64,000 nucleotides of DNA from Erinaceus europaeus (GCF_950295315.1 NC_080176.1:30387669-30451668), one strand, 5' to 3'. Shown: positions 41,998 through 52,857, counted from the first letter of the stretch. Program-made: numbers and translations. Notes: generated from the sequence alone by a model not told the origin.

Positions 41998-42160
41998 GCT
42001 TCACAACTCCAAGATAGCTTTTCAAGCAGATTGAGAGAGATGGAAAGATGCCACAACACCAAAGCTTCCCTCTAGTCTGGTGGGATCCAGGCTTGGACCT
42101 AGGTCACAGGTATGGCAAAGCAGGTGCACCAGCCAGATGATTTATCTTGCCAGCCCTGTT
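41998..42160 (-). mobile_element. SINE type E (minus)
   Basis: Reversed tail (gagagagatggaaagatgcc), body (accaaagcttccctctagtc), B-box complement (ggcttggacctaggtcac) and head complement (agatgatttatcttgccagc). Confidence 0.7.
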
Positions 42161-42197
42161 TTTGTTTTTCTTCTTCTTTTTTTTAAATTATTTTGAG

Positions 42198-42213
42198 CCC
42201 CCCCCCCCCCCCC
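42198..42213. repeat. Poly-C run
   Basis: Sixteen consecutive C residues. Length errors in sequencing are common at such runs. Confidence 0.9.
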
Positions 42214-42224
42214 GGGAGTAGAGG

Positions 42225-42420
42225 TTAATCCTGGTTCTGCCAATTGCTCAGCCCAGATTTCTCAACCTCTTCAAGTCTTTGGTACCTGATTTTCAGATGT
42301 GAGTAATAAATCACTGCCTCATCCAGGGACAGTGGGATCATACTAGGGAAGTCCAGGGGTGGCATGCACTTATCACAATACCTAGCAACTGGCAAACACC
42401 TAGAATTACCTATTACCTTT
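42225..42420 (+). mobile_element. MIR (plus), diverged
   Basis: cctggttctgccaattgctc, ctcaacctcttcaagtcttt, gattttcagatgtgagtaat, tcactgcctcat and cacaatacctagcaactggc keep the MIR order. Confidence 0.75.
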
Positions 42421-42564
42421 TACCCAGAACCAACTAGACAGCTGTGCATGGCAGGGGCAGTAATACTAAAGCTCAGGTTGGAAGAGAAGGAGTCAGAGGA
42501 CATCTTAAGTGTGGCAGTGTTAAGCAAGCAAGAAGTAAAGTCAAGGAGGAGAAAGAATAAGCAT

Positions 42565-42715
42565 AAAAAGATTGTCATGTGTGTGACCCAAGTTCGAACC
42601 TGGTCCCCACTGCATTGAAAAGATTTGATGCTGTGGTTTTTCCCCCACAATATCTTCCTGTTTCTACATGAAAAAAAAAAAAAACTCATCCCAGAACAGT
42701 GAAGCCCCAGAAACA
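42565..42715 (+). mobile_element. SINE type E, partial
   Basis: gtgacccaagttcgaacctg is a good B box. It is followed by gatgctgtggtttttccccc and, after an A run, gaacagtgaagccccag. Confidence 0.6.
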
Positions 42716-42860
42716 ACAAGAAGAGGAAGAGGAAGTGCAGGAAGAGGAGAAAAGGAAGAAGAGAGGGGAGGAAAAAAGAAGAGGGAGGAGAAGGAAGGAA
42801 GAAAGAAAGAAAGGAAAGAAGGATGAGGAAAGAAGAGAAGGAGGAGGAGAAACAGCAGCA
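42716..42860. repeat. Purine-rich GA/GGA tract
   Basis: About 140 bp of almost pure purine on the plus strand, mixing GAAGAGG, GGAA and AGAA units. Confidence 0.9.
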
Positions 42861-43149
42861 GCATAAAAGCATGTGAGATTTGACTTTGGGGGAAATTAAA
42901 GAGTTAATAGGAGCCAAACATGAGCCAAGACTTTTAGTAATGGGCCAGAGACACAAGCAAAGTTATAAAACATTGGGCAGCCCCATGGCCACATGTAAAA
43001 AGCAAGCTTAAAACACCAAGTGATAGCTAAGGCCTCTTGTAAACAGACACAGAGACTCAGGAGCAGAAGTGTTTCTTGAGCTTGGACAAAGTGCTGAGCA
43101 CAGTCACATCTGTGCATCTGTTTTCTCACATTATGATGAAGAGTCCAGA

Positions 43150-43256
43150 TCTTGGCCCTGTCTGGGAACCTCCTCAAGGTCAGAGAGTTAGGGTGTGGAG
43201 GAGCTGGAAATTGAAACTCAGCTGGCTCTAAAACGTGCATTCTTTCCACTATGTCC
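43150..43256 (-). mobile_element. MIR fragment (minus)
   Basis: cctcaaggtcagagagttag, gaaattgaaactcagctggc and cattctttccactatg match reversed MIR at its head end. Confidence 0.75.
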
Positions 43257-43328
43257 TCCAAAGAAGTTTCTAAGCAAGTCTGCATGTGTTGAAGTGAAGA
43301 GTCCAAAGGGCCATAGCCATGACTGCAA

Positions 43329-43367
<39 letters not shown>
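43329..43367. repeat. (CA)n microsatellite
   Basis: Nineteen CA units without interruption. Confidence 0.95.
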
Positions 43368-43369
<2 letters not shown>

Positions 43370-43464
43370 TTTTTTTCTCCAAAATTCTATCATCTGCTTC
43401 CTGTTTTCATTTTCTGCTAGAGAAACAGTAGCATTAGGACTTAGCTTTGCTGTTGTTGTTGTCT

Positions 43465-43616
43465 TTCTAATGTTTTATTTATTTACAAAGTGGAGACAGA
43501 GAAATTGAGAGGAAAGAGGGAATAGAGAGGGAAAGAGACATCTGCAGCACTGTTTCACCAATCATGAAGCTTCCTCTCCTAATGTGTTCTCAATGGGTGC
43601 ATGACCACCTGGCCCT
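43465..43616 (-). mobile_element. SINE type B (minus), internally deleted
   Basis: Tail, GA-rich part and core (catctgcagcactgtttcac) are normal. The B-box part is missing between ttcctctcctaatgtgt and the head complement gaccacctggccc. Confidence 0.75.
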
Positions 43617-43889
43617 AGGGCTTGACTTTGAATCTCTACTTTCCTGAGCTTTGCTGTGCACTTCCCAACCCCCCAACCCCTCAGAATCTTCATTTTTGAC
43701 TTCCATTCAAGCACAGAAAGAAGTTGTAAGGAATTTCTCAGATTTGTTTGTTCTGATAAGAGACATTCTATTGGCCTCACCCAGCCAGAGCAAAGACCCT
43801 GATAAATTAAGAGAGAAGGGTGGCAATTGTGCAAAAGATTTTGACAAATGACCACTCCAGATCTTAGCACACAGTAAGGTATGCACTAG
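43617..43889. other. No recognised feature
   Basis: Unique-looking sequence. Overlapping ORFs on both strands have no domain. Confidence 0.45.
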
Positions 43890-44112
43890 AGGGGGGCAGG
43901 CCTGTGGTGGTGCATCTGACTGAGTGCACACATTGCCATGTGTGAGAAAACTAGGTTCAATCCCCCAGTCCCCACCTAGAAGAGGGAAGCTTCATGAGTG
44001 ATGAAGCAGGGCTGCAGGTGTCTCTCTTTCTCTCTCCCTCTCTATCTTCCCTTCCTCTCTCAGTTTCTATGTTCTATCAAATAAAATAAATAAATACTCC
44101 TAAAATAAAGAA
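43890..44112 (+). mobile_element. SINE type B
   Basis: Head ggcaggcctgtggtggtgca, B box ggttcaatccc, core, CT stretch and tail. Confidence 0.9.
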
Positions 44113-44120
44113 CACATGCA

Positions 44121-44338
44121 CAGGGCCAGGCAATGGCACACCTGGTTAAGCACACACATTATAGTGCGCAAGGACCCAGATTCAAGGCCCTGGCCCCCAC
44201 CTGCAGGGGGAAAGCTTCACAAGTGATGAAGAAGGGCTGTAGGCATCTCTCTGTCTCTTTCCCTCTCTATCTCCCTCTCCCCTCACAATTTCTCTGTCTC
44301 TATCCAGTAATAAATAAATAAATAAATAAATAAATAAG
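44121..44338 (+). mobile_element. SINE type B
   Basis: Head gggccaggcaatggcacacc, B box gattcaaggcc, core, and (ATAA)n tail. It is the second of two head-to-tail copies. Confidence 0.92.
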
Positions 44339-44954
44339 ATATACACTAAGATCACTGGCTAATGAAAACTAGGTCAGTATAATGACTGTAGATGTGACCT
44401 AAACTCAGAAGGAGTCCGTGGTGATTCTCTGTTTCCAGAAAGTGGTTTGGTTCTATATTGTGTCTTGAGCTGCATCTCGTGTGGTAGAATAAAGCTGAGC
44501 ACTGTGTCCCTGTACGTAAGCTGCACGAGGACAGTGTTTACACACACACACACCCCGGCCAGCCCCGTATATGGAATCAGTCTGGAACTGCTCTGTGAGG
44601 AGGTTTTGAGCTGAGCACTGCATGGGGAAATGCCTGTGTTGAGAATTCAATAACATGTTCGTTTCACTATGTCAAAACAACCTCACAAGTGAAACACTCC
44701 ATGTTGCACCCGCAGAGAACAATGGGATTCCACTGTCAACACAGGCCCCCAGTGAAGTTTTCAGAAAATGTTGTGATCTGTTTTCCTGGAGTAATTGCTT
44801 TTCTGTTTCTCCATCAAACATTAGAGTCACAAGCTTTCTGGATTATCAACTGAAAATTTTTTTTTCTTCCTGCGTTTATCCCAAAGGAAACAAAAGAAAA
44901 AAATGTCTGCTTAGGGGTATGATCATAGAGTGTTAGAAAGAAAAGAATGTTTCT
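44339..44954. other. Repeat-poor DNA
   Basis: No interspersed repeat apart from a short CA run at 44541-44554. There is no gene evidence. Confidence 0.45.
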
Positions 44955-45130
44955 ACCTAGAGGTCAGAGAGATAATTCACCAGGCAAGGCCTGTACTTTG
45001 CAGGTTCAAACCCCAGAACTATACAAGAGGTGTCATAGCACTGGGAGAAGCTCTGGAGCTGTGGAGTCTCTCATTTTCTTTCTGTTTCAGTCTCCCTATG
45101 TCTGTAGCTAAATGAAAGAGTCAACCCAGA
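44955..45130 (+). mobile_element. SINE type E
   Basis: Head gtcagagagataattcacca, B-box region caggttcaaaccccagaact, then tagcactgggagaagctctg and a CT stretch. Confidence 0.7.
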
Positions 45131-45174
45131 GCTATGAACTTGCACATGGGTGAGGTCCTGTGGCACTATAAAAG

Positions 45175-45282
45175 GAAAAAAGGAGAGAAGAATAGAAAGG
45201 AAGGGAGGGAGGGAAGAAGGGAGGGACGGAGGAAGGAAAGGAGGGAGGAAAGAAGGGAAGGAGTGAGGAAGGAAGGAAGGGG
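45175..45282. repeat. (GGAA)/(GGGA) purine array
   Basis: A purine array of mixed GGAA, GGGA and GAAA units immediately before the SINE/LTR nest. Confidence 0.9.
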
Positions 45283-45333
45283 CATCCACATAATGCCTTC
45301 TTCAAATAATGAAATGAAGGGTCAGGTGATGGT

Positions 45334-45819
45334 TGTTGTTAAAATTCTTAAGGCTCTTGCCAGGCCGGGCTAGCTTCACGGGCGGGTAACAGAGACACAG
45401 AGACAACGGCTGGGCAGGGAAGCTGTATTTCTTTATTCAGGAACAACGATTCACAAACTAAGACAAACTAATCACCAAACAGAACTCTGCTGTCTCTTTG
45501 CGGCGGCACAAGCACCCTCTCTTACTCTCGAACTCTCGAACTCCGGAACTCTCCAACTCTGGAACTCTGGAACTCTCATACTGGGGAACCCTCTGAAACT
45601 CTGGCACACTGGAACTCTCTCTTACTCTGTAACCCTGAAACTCTCGAACTCAGGAACTCAGGAACTCTTTCACTCTGGAACTCAGGAACTCTCCGACTCA
45701 GGAACCCTCTCTCGGGGTTTTTTTTGGGGTGGGGCCAAGCAGGCCCGCCAAATTAATAGGACTCACCCAATTCTCTTGGCGGGGGAGGGCTAGAACAATC
45801 TAATGTAAAGCATACGACA
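45334..45819 (-). mobile_element. Solo ERV LTR (minus) with expanded internal array
   Basis: The 486-bp LTR begins TGTTG and ends CGACA, a one-base change from CAACA. ATGGT flanks it on both sides, and one base of the usual 6-bp TSD appears altered. It shares cggctgggcagggaagctg and tttattcaggaacaacgatt with the family. It is about 165 bp longer than its relatives because of a tandem array in its middle. No retroviral genes are attached. Confidence 0.9.
45520..45712. repeat. Tandem array of 9-11-bp aactctSgaactct units inside the LTR
   Basis: Units such as gaactctcgaactcc and ctcaggaactc are repeated about 18-20 times with point changes. The other two LTRs hold only two to four such units at the same place. 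Confidence 0.88.
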
Positions 45820-46087
45820 ATGGTGCATCCAGAAAAGTACACGTTACCATGTGCAAGGACCTGGGATCTAAGTTCTCAGTCTCCATCTCTAGGAGGAAAG
45901 TTTTATAAGATGTGAAGCAGTGCTGCAGGTGTCTCTCTTTCTCTGTCTCTACCAGAAGAAGGAGGAAGAGGAGAAGGAAAGAGGGAAGAAAGAATGAATG
46001 AATGAATTAATTAATTAATTAAATGATTGCCAGGAGCTATAGATTTATCTTGCAGGCACCCAGCAAGTGGCAAATAAATAGTGAAAT

Positions 46088-46503
46088 GGGGCAGGAGTAG
46101 ATAGCATAATTGTTATGCAAAAAGACTGTCTTTTTAAAAAAATTTTTATATGTTTATTTTCTTTTTTGTTGTCCTTGTTGTTCTTCATTGTTGTTGTAGT
46201 TATTGTTATTGATGTTGTCATTGTTAGATAGGACAGAGAGAAATGAAGAGAGGAGGGGAAGACAGAGAGGGGGAGAGAAAGATAGACACCTGCAGACCTT
46301 CTTCACCGCTTATGAAGCGACTCCCCTGCAGATGGGGAGCCAGGGGCTTGAACCAGAATCCTTAGGCTGGTCCTTGTGCTTTGCACCATGTGTACCACTG
46401 CGCTACTGCTCAGCTCCCACAAAAAGACTTTCATGCCTGAGGCCCCACAGTCCCAGGTTCAATTCCCCGTACTAGCATAAACCAGAGCTGAGCAGTACTC
46501 TGG

Positions 46504-46535
<32 letters not shown>

Positions 46536-46545
46536 AGTGAGATTA
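46088..46545 (+). mobile_element. SINE type C, split by a type A SINE
   Basis: The head (gtagatagcataattgttat) runs to 46130. The rest (atgcctgaggccccacagtc, accagagctgagcagtactc and (ATAA)n tail) follows from 46421. Confidence 0.95.
46131..46420 (-). mobile_element. SINE type A (minus) with TSD in a type C SINE
   Basis: AAAAAGACTGTC (46119-46130) is repeated as AAAAAGACTTTC at 46421-46432. The element is complete from T-rich tail to head (cactgcgctactgctcagct), with several CpGs left. Confidence 0.95.
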
Positions 46546-46735
46546 TGTATAAATTTACCTAGTTAAACTGTGGCAGAACCACGCTCAAACCTGCTGGATT
46601 ATAGATGTGAGTCAGTAAACCAAGTATTTGTAGAATCATTTTGAGAAGAAAATTTTAAGTTTCATTTGATTTATATTCCTTTAATTTAGATGGCAAGAAA
46701 ACACAGTTTCTAGTCTTTAAAAATAAATGCTAAGG

Positions 46736-46985
46736 GTCAGGCAGTGGCACACCTGGTTGAGCACACATAGTACCATGCACAAGGACCTGGATTCAAGCCC
46801 CCGGTCCCCACCAGCAAGAGAGGAAGATTTCTCTCCCTCTCTGTCTCCTCACTCTCCTCTCAATTTCTCTCTGTCCTATCAAATAGAAAGCAAAGGAAAA
46901 AATGGTCACTGTGAGTGGTGTATTTGTGGTGCAGGCACTGAGCCCCAGTGATAACCCTGATGGCAAAAATAAACAAACAAACAAA
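46736..46985 (+). mobile_element. SINE type A, internally deleted
   Basis: Head gtcaggcagtggcacacctg, B box gattcaagccc, then a deletion removes the gcttcacaag core. CT stretch, second module and ACAA tail remain. Confidence 0.88.
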
Positions 46986-47261
46986 CCCTTGAATTAGGCA
47001 AGAAAATGAGTAGAATCTTGGTGTATTTGGAGTGAGGTTTAGGACAGGAATCTCTAATTTTGTACTAGTTCAAGGTATGAGATTTAGATTGAAATGTTGT
47101 ACAATAATTGCTGGTGATATGCAATTAGCTGTCAAGTTTACATATGTGAAAAATAATAAAGTCTAAAATAACCAGTTATAAAAGCATGCAAGTCTTTGTA
47201 TCTTCTGTGTATCTGAGGACAGGATACTTATTAGGATTCACCCCAATGGAGAGGACTCAGC
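46986..47261. other. No recognised feature
   Basis: AT-rich unique-looking sequence. Confidence 0.5.
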
Positions 47262-47425
47262 TGACCTTGCTTTAAGACCTGGGTTAGCACTAACAAGCTG
47301 TGTGGACACAAGAGACTGATGCCCTCTTCATATCTCTGGGTCTCAGTTTCTTCAGCTGCAAAATTTAAATACTTGCTTGTAGGATTATGGAGAGGCTGGT
47401 TTGATCACAAGGACATGATTCCTCT
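47262..47425 (+). mobile_element. MIR (plus)
   Basis: gacctgggttagcactaaca, agctgtgtggacacaag, tctgggtctcagtttcttca, gctgcaaaatttaaatactt and gtaggattatggagagg follow the MIR consensus order. Confidence 0.85.
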
Positions 47426-47527
47426 AAAGACTAATAGATATGATCATTTCCCTAGAAGGTTGCTAGAAACCTTTCTTCATAGGAAGAAGGCAACATCAAG
47501 CTGTCCCACTGAAAACCAGACTATCCA

Positions 47528-47795
47528 GGGCAAGCACTGGCTCATCTAGTAGAGGACTCAAGTTGTCATGTGTGAGGACCCAGGTTCAAGCCCCTGGTTC
47601 CCACTTGTGGGAGGAGGGGGGGCTTCATGAGTGGTGAAGCAGTGCTATAGTTGTCTTTCCTTCTATCTCCCTCTCTATTTCTCCCTGTGTGTCTTTTACC
47701 CTCTATCTAAACAAAAAAGAAAATAGAATTCTGCCAGGAGCAATGGTATCATGCAGTCACTAAGGCACCATGATAACCCTGGAAGAAGGAAAGAA
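47528..47795 (+). mobile_element. SINE type B/A
   Basis: Head actggctcatctagtagagg, B box ggttcaagccc, core with a G-run, CT stretch and second module (ctgccaggagcaatggtatc). Confidence 0.85.
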
Positions 47796-47914
47796 GGAAG
47801 GTAAGGAGGGAGGAATAAAGAAACATCCTGGAAGGAACCATCCCTGTCACTCTCCTTTCTTTATCTTCCCCATCACATAAACCCCCCCTTTTTTTCCTTT
47901 ATTTTCTTTTACTT
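47796..47914. repeat. Purine repeat and T-rich sequence
   Basis: A GGAA-type tail extension is followed by C and T runs belonging to the next element. Confidence 0.6.
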
Positions 47915-48185
47915 TTTATTGCCATCAGGGTTATCACTGGGCCTTGGTACCTACAAGAGGATCTCACCAGTCAAGGCGGGTCATTGTTATAATAATATTA
48001 TATCATAGGACAGGGATAAATTGAGAGAGATGGGGAGACAGAAAATGATAGAGAATGAGAGATACCTGTAGCACTGCTTCACCACTCTTGAAGCTTCCCT
48101 TCTGCATGTAAGGACCAGAGATTTTAATGCAGGTCCTTGTACATGGTAATGTATATGTCCAACCAGGTCTGCCACTGTATTCCCC
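47915..48185 (-). mobile_element. SINE type A/B (minus)
   Basis: Second module reversed (attgccatcagggttatcac), an unusual block at 47955-48000, then GA-rich stretch, core and head complement (gtccaaccaggtctgccact). Confidence 0.8.
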
Positions 48186-48189
48186 TCCC

Positions 48190-48345
48190 TTTTTTTCAAG
48201 GCTTATTATTCATTCAGAGAAAGTGACACAGAATGAGTGTAACCAGAGCACCAGAGCACTGCACAGCTTTGGATGGTGCTGGGAACTAAACCTGGGGCCC
48301 CAGGAAGCTGGTGCCTCTAACAGACTGAGCTCCCTCTCTAGGTGC
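48190..48345 (-). mobile_element. SINE type C-like (minus), old
   Basis: ccagagcaccagagcactgc, ggatggtgctgggaactaaa (B-box complement) and aacagactgagctccctctc resemble reversed type C or E. Confidence 0.6.
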
Positions 48346-48508
48346 ATTTTGTCAAATTGTGTGCATTGTGGGAGTTCAAAGACAACCCCTGATTTCACAT
48401 CTATCATCCCTCCTTTGAAAGTCGGTGCTCATTCCCAGATACTTTGTCATTTGTCTCTGCCTGTCATATATTTCTCTCTACTTTCTCGGGTGGTAAGTTC
48501 TGGAACAC

Positions 48509-48510
<2 letters not shown>

Positions 48511-48554
<44 letters not shown>
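48511..48554. repeat. (AC)n microsatellite
   Basis: About 22 AC units without interruption. Confidence 0.95.
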
Positions 48555-48557
<3 letters not shown>

Positions 48558-48865
48558 CATCTTTCAGAAGCCTTCAATTTTGCAAAAGGAGGAGAGTGAA
48601 AAGTTAGGTTCCAACATCAAAATTTCTCTCTGTGGAAATGTTGTGATGCTTAAAGAACAAACAGAAAAACCCAGTGAACACTGAGCATTCACATAAGTAA
48701 TAACAGTGACCTTAGCTCAGTCCCCGGCTGAAACAGGGGGTTGGGGAGAGAGGAAGGTCTCTGACTTTTTAAGAGACCCCCCCCCCCCCAGTTTTCACAC
48801 AAGCTTGTGTCTTGCATCCATGCTTCCAGATTAGGAATTCAGGTAACTACAAAAACAGAGTTTTA
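48555..48865. other. No recognised feature; poly-C at 48777-48789
   Basis: Unique-looking sequence with a run of 13 C. Confidence 0.5.
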
Positions 48866-48972
48866 GGGCTGGGGAGATAACATAATGGTTATGCAAAACC
48901 TGAGGCACCAAAAGTCTCAGGTCCAGTCCCTAGTCCCACCATAAGCAAGAGCTGAGCAGTGCTATAGAAATG
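48866..48972 (+). mobile_element. SINE type C
   Basis: Head ggctggggagataacataat then ggttatgc, B box ggtccagtccc, and cataagcaagagctgagcag. The tail is short. Confidence 0.9.
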
Positions 48973-50349
48973 GCGGGCAGAGGGAAGGGGGAGTTTTAAC
49001 TTTTTACGCTGATGTCTCCTTAGAGTGGGTCACCTATAATTTGCTTTCCCTGAACCTTAAATGGGTTTCCCTTTTTCTCTTTCCCCAATCTTTCTCCCAC
49101 CCTTTCAAATCTCCCAACCACTCTTCCATACTCTGACATTCATTGCTAATAATAACCAGAAGAATTCTTGTCATATGGGGGTTCACAGAATGGCTTGCAA
49201 GTCCTTTGTAAATGTATTTTTCCCTTGAGTTTGTCACTCTCTCTTCCAAGTGAAGAATAAATAAACAGAGGCACTGGATCAGATGTATAGCCCACTTGCA
49301 TGCAGAGATTTCTGGATAGGAAATGGACTGGGGACATGTAGCCAAGATGAACTTAACTAGAAAAGCAAAAGTTTGCATATGGTGCTTTGAAGAAAGCTGT
49401 TAGTCACTGGGGAGGGAGTCCACATGTGAAATGTGAAGTGAGTAAGGAGGCAATCGACTCTCACACAGAGTCCTTCTCACCTTACCTTTCTCCAGAAATG
49501 CTCGGGCAACAAAGGCAGAGTTCTCTGGTCTCAATTATATCCTAATAACTGTTGCAATTCTCTGCTTCCTTTTGAGTGTGAAGATCTAGGCTAAAAGGCT
49601 TTAAGAAGAGAAAAAAGGAAAAAGAAAAAAAAAACAGGCTGAAAAGGTTTCCCAGACGTGAAATAGATTTTTACAAAAGAAACTTCTGGCAATTTAATGC
49701 AAGTAAATCAGAAACATATGGACTATGTTTCCCTCAAAATACCCCTGGGTTTGGAAAGCCCAGAAAACACATTTTTAAAAAGGAAGAAGAAAGAAAAGGG
49801 GAACTGGAGTTTTTTGTTTTGATTTGGTTTGGTTTTTGTTTGTTTATCTGTTTGTTTTCCAAAGCTGAGCTGCATCAGGAAAGTGCTCTAGAATAGAAAG
49901 CCTGGCCTGGTTCCCTCAGTGCAGAGACCAGAGACCAAAGACCAGGGACCCCAGAGACTAGGAACCAAGGACAGAGCAGCAAGGGGCAGCCAACAGCTCC
50001 TCCCAGATGCTCCTGGTGAGGACAGGCTGGTTTCTGAGGGTGAGGTAGGTGATTGATGTGCCCTTGACCTGGGACTGTGGGTGTGGCTGAGAAAACCTCT
50101 ACTTCTGGCTTCCCATATGGAAGGCATGACTTCATAGCCACTTTATGCTGAGTATTTGCATAACCCCTTTCTACTCTGAAGGATCTCTCTCAGTAAATGG
50201 CCAGGCTGCTGGCATCCATGCACTGAGCATTTGTCCTGAACCACACACACACACCCTCAGAAGACCAGCAGAAATGGGCATCCAGATGCCAGCCAGAAGG
50301 GAGACTACAGATTCAGACTAGGAAGGGACTTTATGGTCTCCAGGTTCAA
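48973..50349. other. Longest repeat-poor stretch, about 1.4 kb
   Basis: I see only a short T/G-rich run (49810-49860) and a CA run (50243-50256). ORFs of 60-114 codons on the minus strand (49034-49378, 49875-50141) show no domain. No exon is called. Confidence 0.45.
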
Positions 50350-50466
50350 AGCTGGGGAGATACTGCAGCGGCAGCATGAGACCCAGAGGTCCCAAGTTCA
50401 AGCCTCAGCAACACTATATGCCAGAGCTGAGTGGAGCTCATTCTCTCTCTCCAGAGTTGAGTGGAA

Positions 50467-50470
<4 letters not shown>
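50350..50470 (+). mobile_element. SINE type C
   Basis: ctggggagatactgcagcgg, B-box region agttcaagcctcagcaacac, then tatgccagagctgagtggag. The last part (agagttgagtggagctcatt type) is duplicated. Confidence 0.8.
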
Positions 50471-50517
<47 letters not shown>

Positions 50518-50521
50518 CACA

Positions 50522-50574
<53 letters not shown>
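50471..50574. repeat. (CT)n(CA)n compound microsatellite
   Basis: (TC)n from 50471 to 50515 runs directly into (CA)n from 50516 to 50573, on the tail of a type C SINE. Confidence 0.95.
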
Positions 50575-50576
<2 letters not shown>

Positions 50577-50577
50577 T

Positions 50578-51890
50578 ATAGCTTAGTAATTCCTCTCCTG
50601 AGGATTTATCAAAAGGGAAAAACACACTCATCTAAAGAGATCTGTGTATACCTATGCTCATAGCAGCGTAATTTGTAATAGCTCAAATTTAGAAGCAACC
50701 AAATATCCAATAAAAGATAAGTGGCTGGGAAAGTTGTGGCCTATATACACGATGAAGTACTACCCCATGGTTAAGAATGATGAAGTCATTTCCTTCCCCT
50801 CCTCTTGGATGGAGCTTGAAGGAATTATGTTAAGTGAGATAAGCCAAATAGAGAAATAATGAATGATCTCACTCATAGGCAGAACTGAAGAAATAAGAAC
50901 AGAAAGAGGAAACACAAAGTAAAACATGGACTACTTTGGTGCATTGCACCAAAGCAAAGGACTCTGAAGAATGAGGGTAAGAAGAGGGTTGTGGTGAGGG
51001 GAGGATGGTTGGGTCTTTGGGGTCCTGTACATGATGGTGGAAAGGACCCAAAAGGACCTCTATTGGAGGGTAGCGTGCTCTGCAGACACCTGTCATGGTG
51101 AGATGAGAGTTTTTTTTAACTTTGTAAAAAAATTTTATATTGACAAGACTATAGGATAAACAGGGTATATTTCCACATAATTCCCACCACCAGAACTCTG
51201 TATCCCATTCCTTCCCCTGATAGCTTTCCTATTCTTTATCCCTCTGGAAGTATGGACCCAGGATCATTATGGGGTACAGAAGGTGGAAGGTCTGGCTTCT
51301 GTAATTGCTTCCCCACTGAACATGGGCATTGGAAGATCAATCCATACTCCCAGCCAGTTTCTCTCTTTCCCTAGTGGGGCAGGGATCTGGAGAGGTAGGG
51401 CTCTAGGACACATTGGTAGGGTAGCCTGCACAGGGAAGGCAGGTTGGCATCATGGTAGCATCTGGAACCTATTGGCTGAAAAAGAGGTAAGATATAAAGC
51501 AAAACAAATTTCTGACTAATCATGAACCTAAAGGCAAGAATATTGCAGATAAATACCTGGGGTCCCCATTTTGGAAAAAAACTAGTAGGTCTATTTTAGG
51601 TATATTCCAAGGGGGGCATGACTTTACTAGTTTTTGCCTGAGCCTGACATCTAATATACAGGAGGACCTAGGCTATTGTCTGGAGAGATGGTGTCATAGT
51701 TAGAAAAAGGACTAGAAAGCTGGATCAGGGAAGAGAGCAGCTCCCAAATATGGGGAAATATATAAATATTGTTGACTGTAAGCCCCACTGATCTGATCTG
51801 GAGTCCAGCTTTACCCAAGTGTCAATAACTGTACTATAAACCATCATCTCTCCCCAATAAAATGATATTAAAAATAAAGCTTATTAAAAA
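50578..51890 (+). mobile_element. L1 3' end (plus), split by a minus L1
   Basis: The left part has the ORF2 tail (peptide IYTMKYYPMVKNDEVISFPSS at about 50740-50810, WMELEGIML) and 3' UTR to 51110. The right part (about 51700-51890) gives the L1 terminus (tgtactataaaccatcatct then CAATAAAATG). Confidence 0.8.
51112..51690 (-). mobile_element. L1 3' UTR (minus) inserted in a plus L1
   Basis: A T-rich end (51113-51140) starts the reversed L1 terminus. The part 51180-51490 is the reverse complement of the large L1's 3' UTR at about 57720-58060 (for example tcccattccttcccctgata, attgcttccccactgaacat, aacctattggctgaaaaaga). Confidence 0.87.
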
Positions 51891-51899
51891 TAAATAACT

Positions 51900-52158
51900 T
51901 TATCAGTGGGCAGCAGGTAGCAGCTTGTAGAGTGCACATGTTGCCATCTGCAAGGATTCAGCCCCGAGTCACCACATGGAGGCACTTGCAGGAGGGACAC
52001 TTCTCGAGTGGTGAAGCAATGTTGCAGTGTCTCTCTTTCTCTCTTTGTCTCTATTACCTCCATCTATAAGAAAGAAAAGAGAAAAAAAAAATACGCGCAC
52101 ACCCCCCCTCCCCAGAATGCTAAAGTCATGCAGGCATCCAGTGATAAGCCTGGTGTCA
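51900..52158 (+). mobile_element. SINE type A/E
   Basis: Head agcaggtagcagcttgtaga, core acttctcgagtggtgaagca, CT stretch, A-rich and C-rich inserts, and a second module (gataagcctggtgtc). Confidence 0.75.
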
Positions 52159-52175
52159 AAAAAAAAAAAAAGAAA

Positions 52176-52227
<52 letters not shown>

Positions 52228-52240
52228 AAAAAAGAAAGAA
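52159..52240. repeat. (GAAA)n array
   Basis: The SINE A tail has become about 17 GAAA units. Confidence 0.95.
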
Positions 52241-52464
52241 ATTTACCCCATTTCCACTGCCACCCTGTATGGGAGTCCCAGTGTGAAACTGCAACTCAGA
52301 GGAGTAACATAGAAAACAGCTGAGGTGGGAAAGGAATAGTTCAGAGTGTCAGAGGAACTGATAGCAAATCCCAGTAGACGCTGGGGCTGTCATTTAACCC
52401 TTCATCTCAGTGTCCTCAGAGTGATAGTTACATCATTTGGGGGGACTCCAAAGGTTATTTCAGT

Positions 52465-52560
52465 AATATTATGCCTCTGCAAACACTAATTCAAAGGGAC
52501 ATGGGCACCCCTAAGTTCATAGTTCCACTACTCACAATAGCCAAAGAGTAGAAGTGTTGA
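52465..52560 (+). mobile_element. Old L1 ORF2 fragment
   Basis: atgggcacccctaagttcat followed by ctactcacaatagccaaaga corresponds to the conserved L1 ORF2 C-terminal MFIAALFTIAKTW-type region. Confidence 0.7.
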
Positions 52561-52818
52561 GGGCAAAAATGACAGGAAGTACCTAAGGGGGACACTTATA
52601 TTGCTGCACCACACCAGAACACATGTTCCCCAGGCATATGGGAAGGAAATTGCAGCACAGAAAATGAGAGTGGTGACAAGTGTGGCTCAGAAAGGTGTAG
52701 GTGGCCTGAGCAAAGACAGCCAATTGTAAAAAACCTCCAGGTAGTCTTTCCCAGGCAGGGGTGAGGCTCTGATTGGTCAGATAGTTTGTTACTCAACTAG
52801 AGCTCCTTCCACTTATGG

Positions 52819-52857
<39 letters not shown>

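Larger units (their letters stand above)
45320..46078 (+). mobile_element. SINE type B, split by a solo LTR
   Basis: The SINE head (gggtcaggtgatggt) stops at 45333. It resumes after the LTR as tgcatccagaaaagtacacg, followed by core, CT, purine repeat, (AATT/TAAT)n and a degraded second module. Confidence 0.88.

Noticed and set aside
42420..42956. 178-codon minus ORF with Phe/Leu/Ser-rich centre
   Set aside because: The hydrophobic centre is the complement of a GA-rich tract and looks like a membrane segment only by composition.
48127..48684. 185-codon plus ORF, the longest open frame outside the L1
   Set aside because: It runs from SINE sequence through an (AC)n microsatellite giving a Thr-His run, and has no domain.
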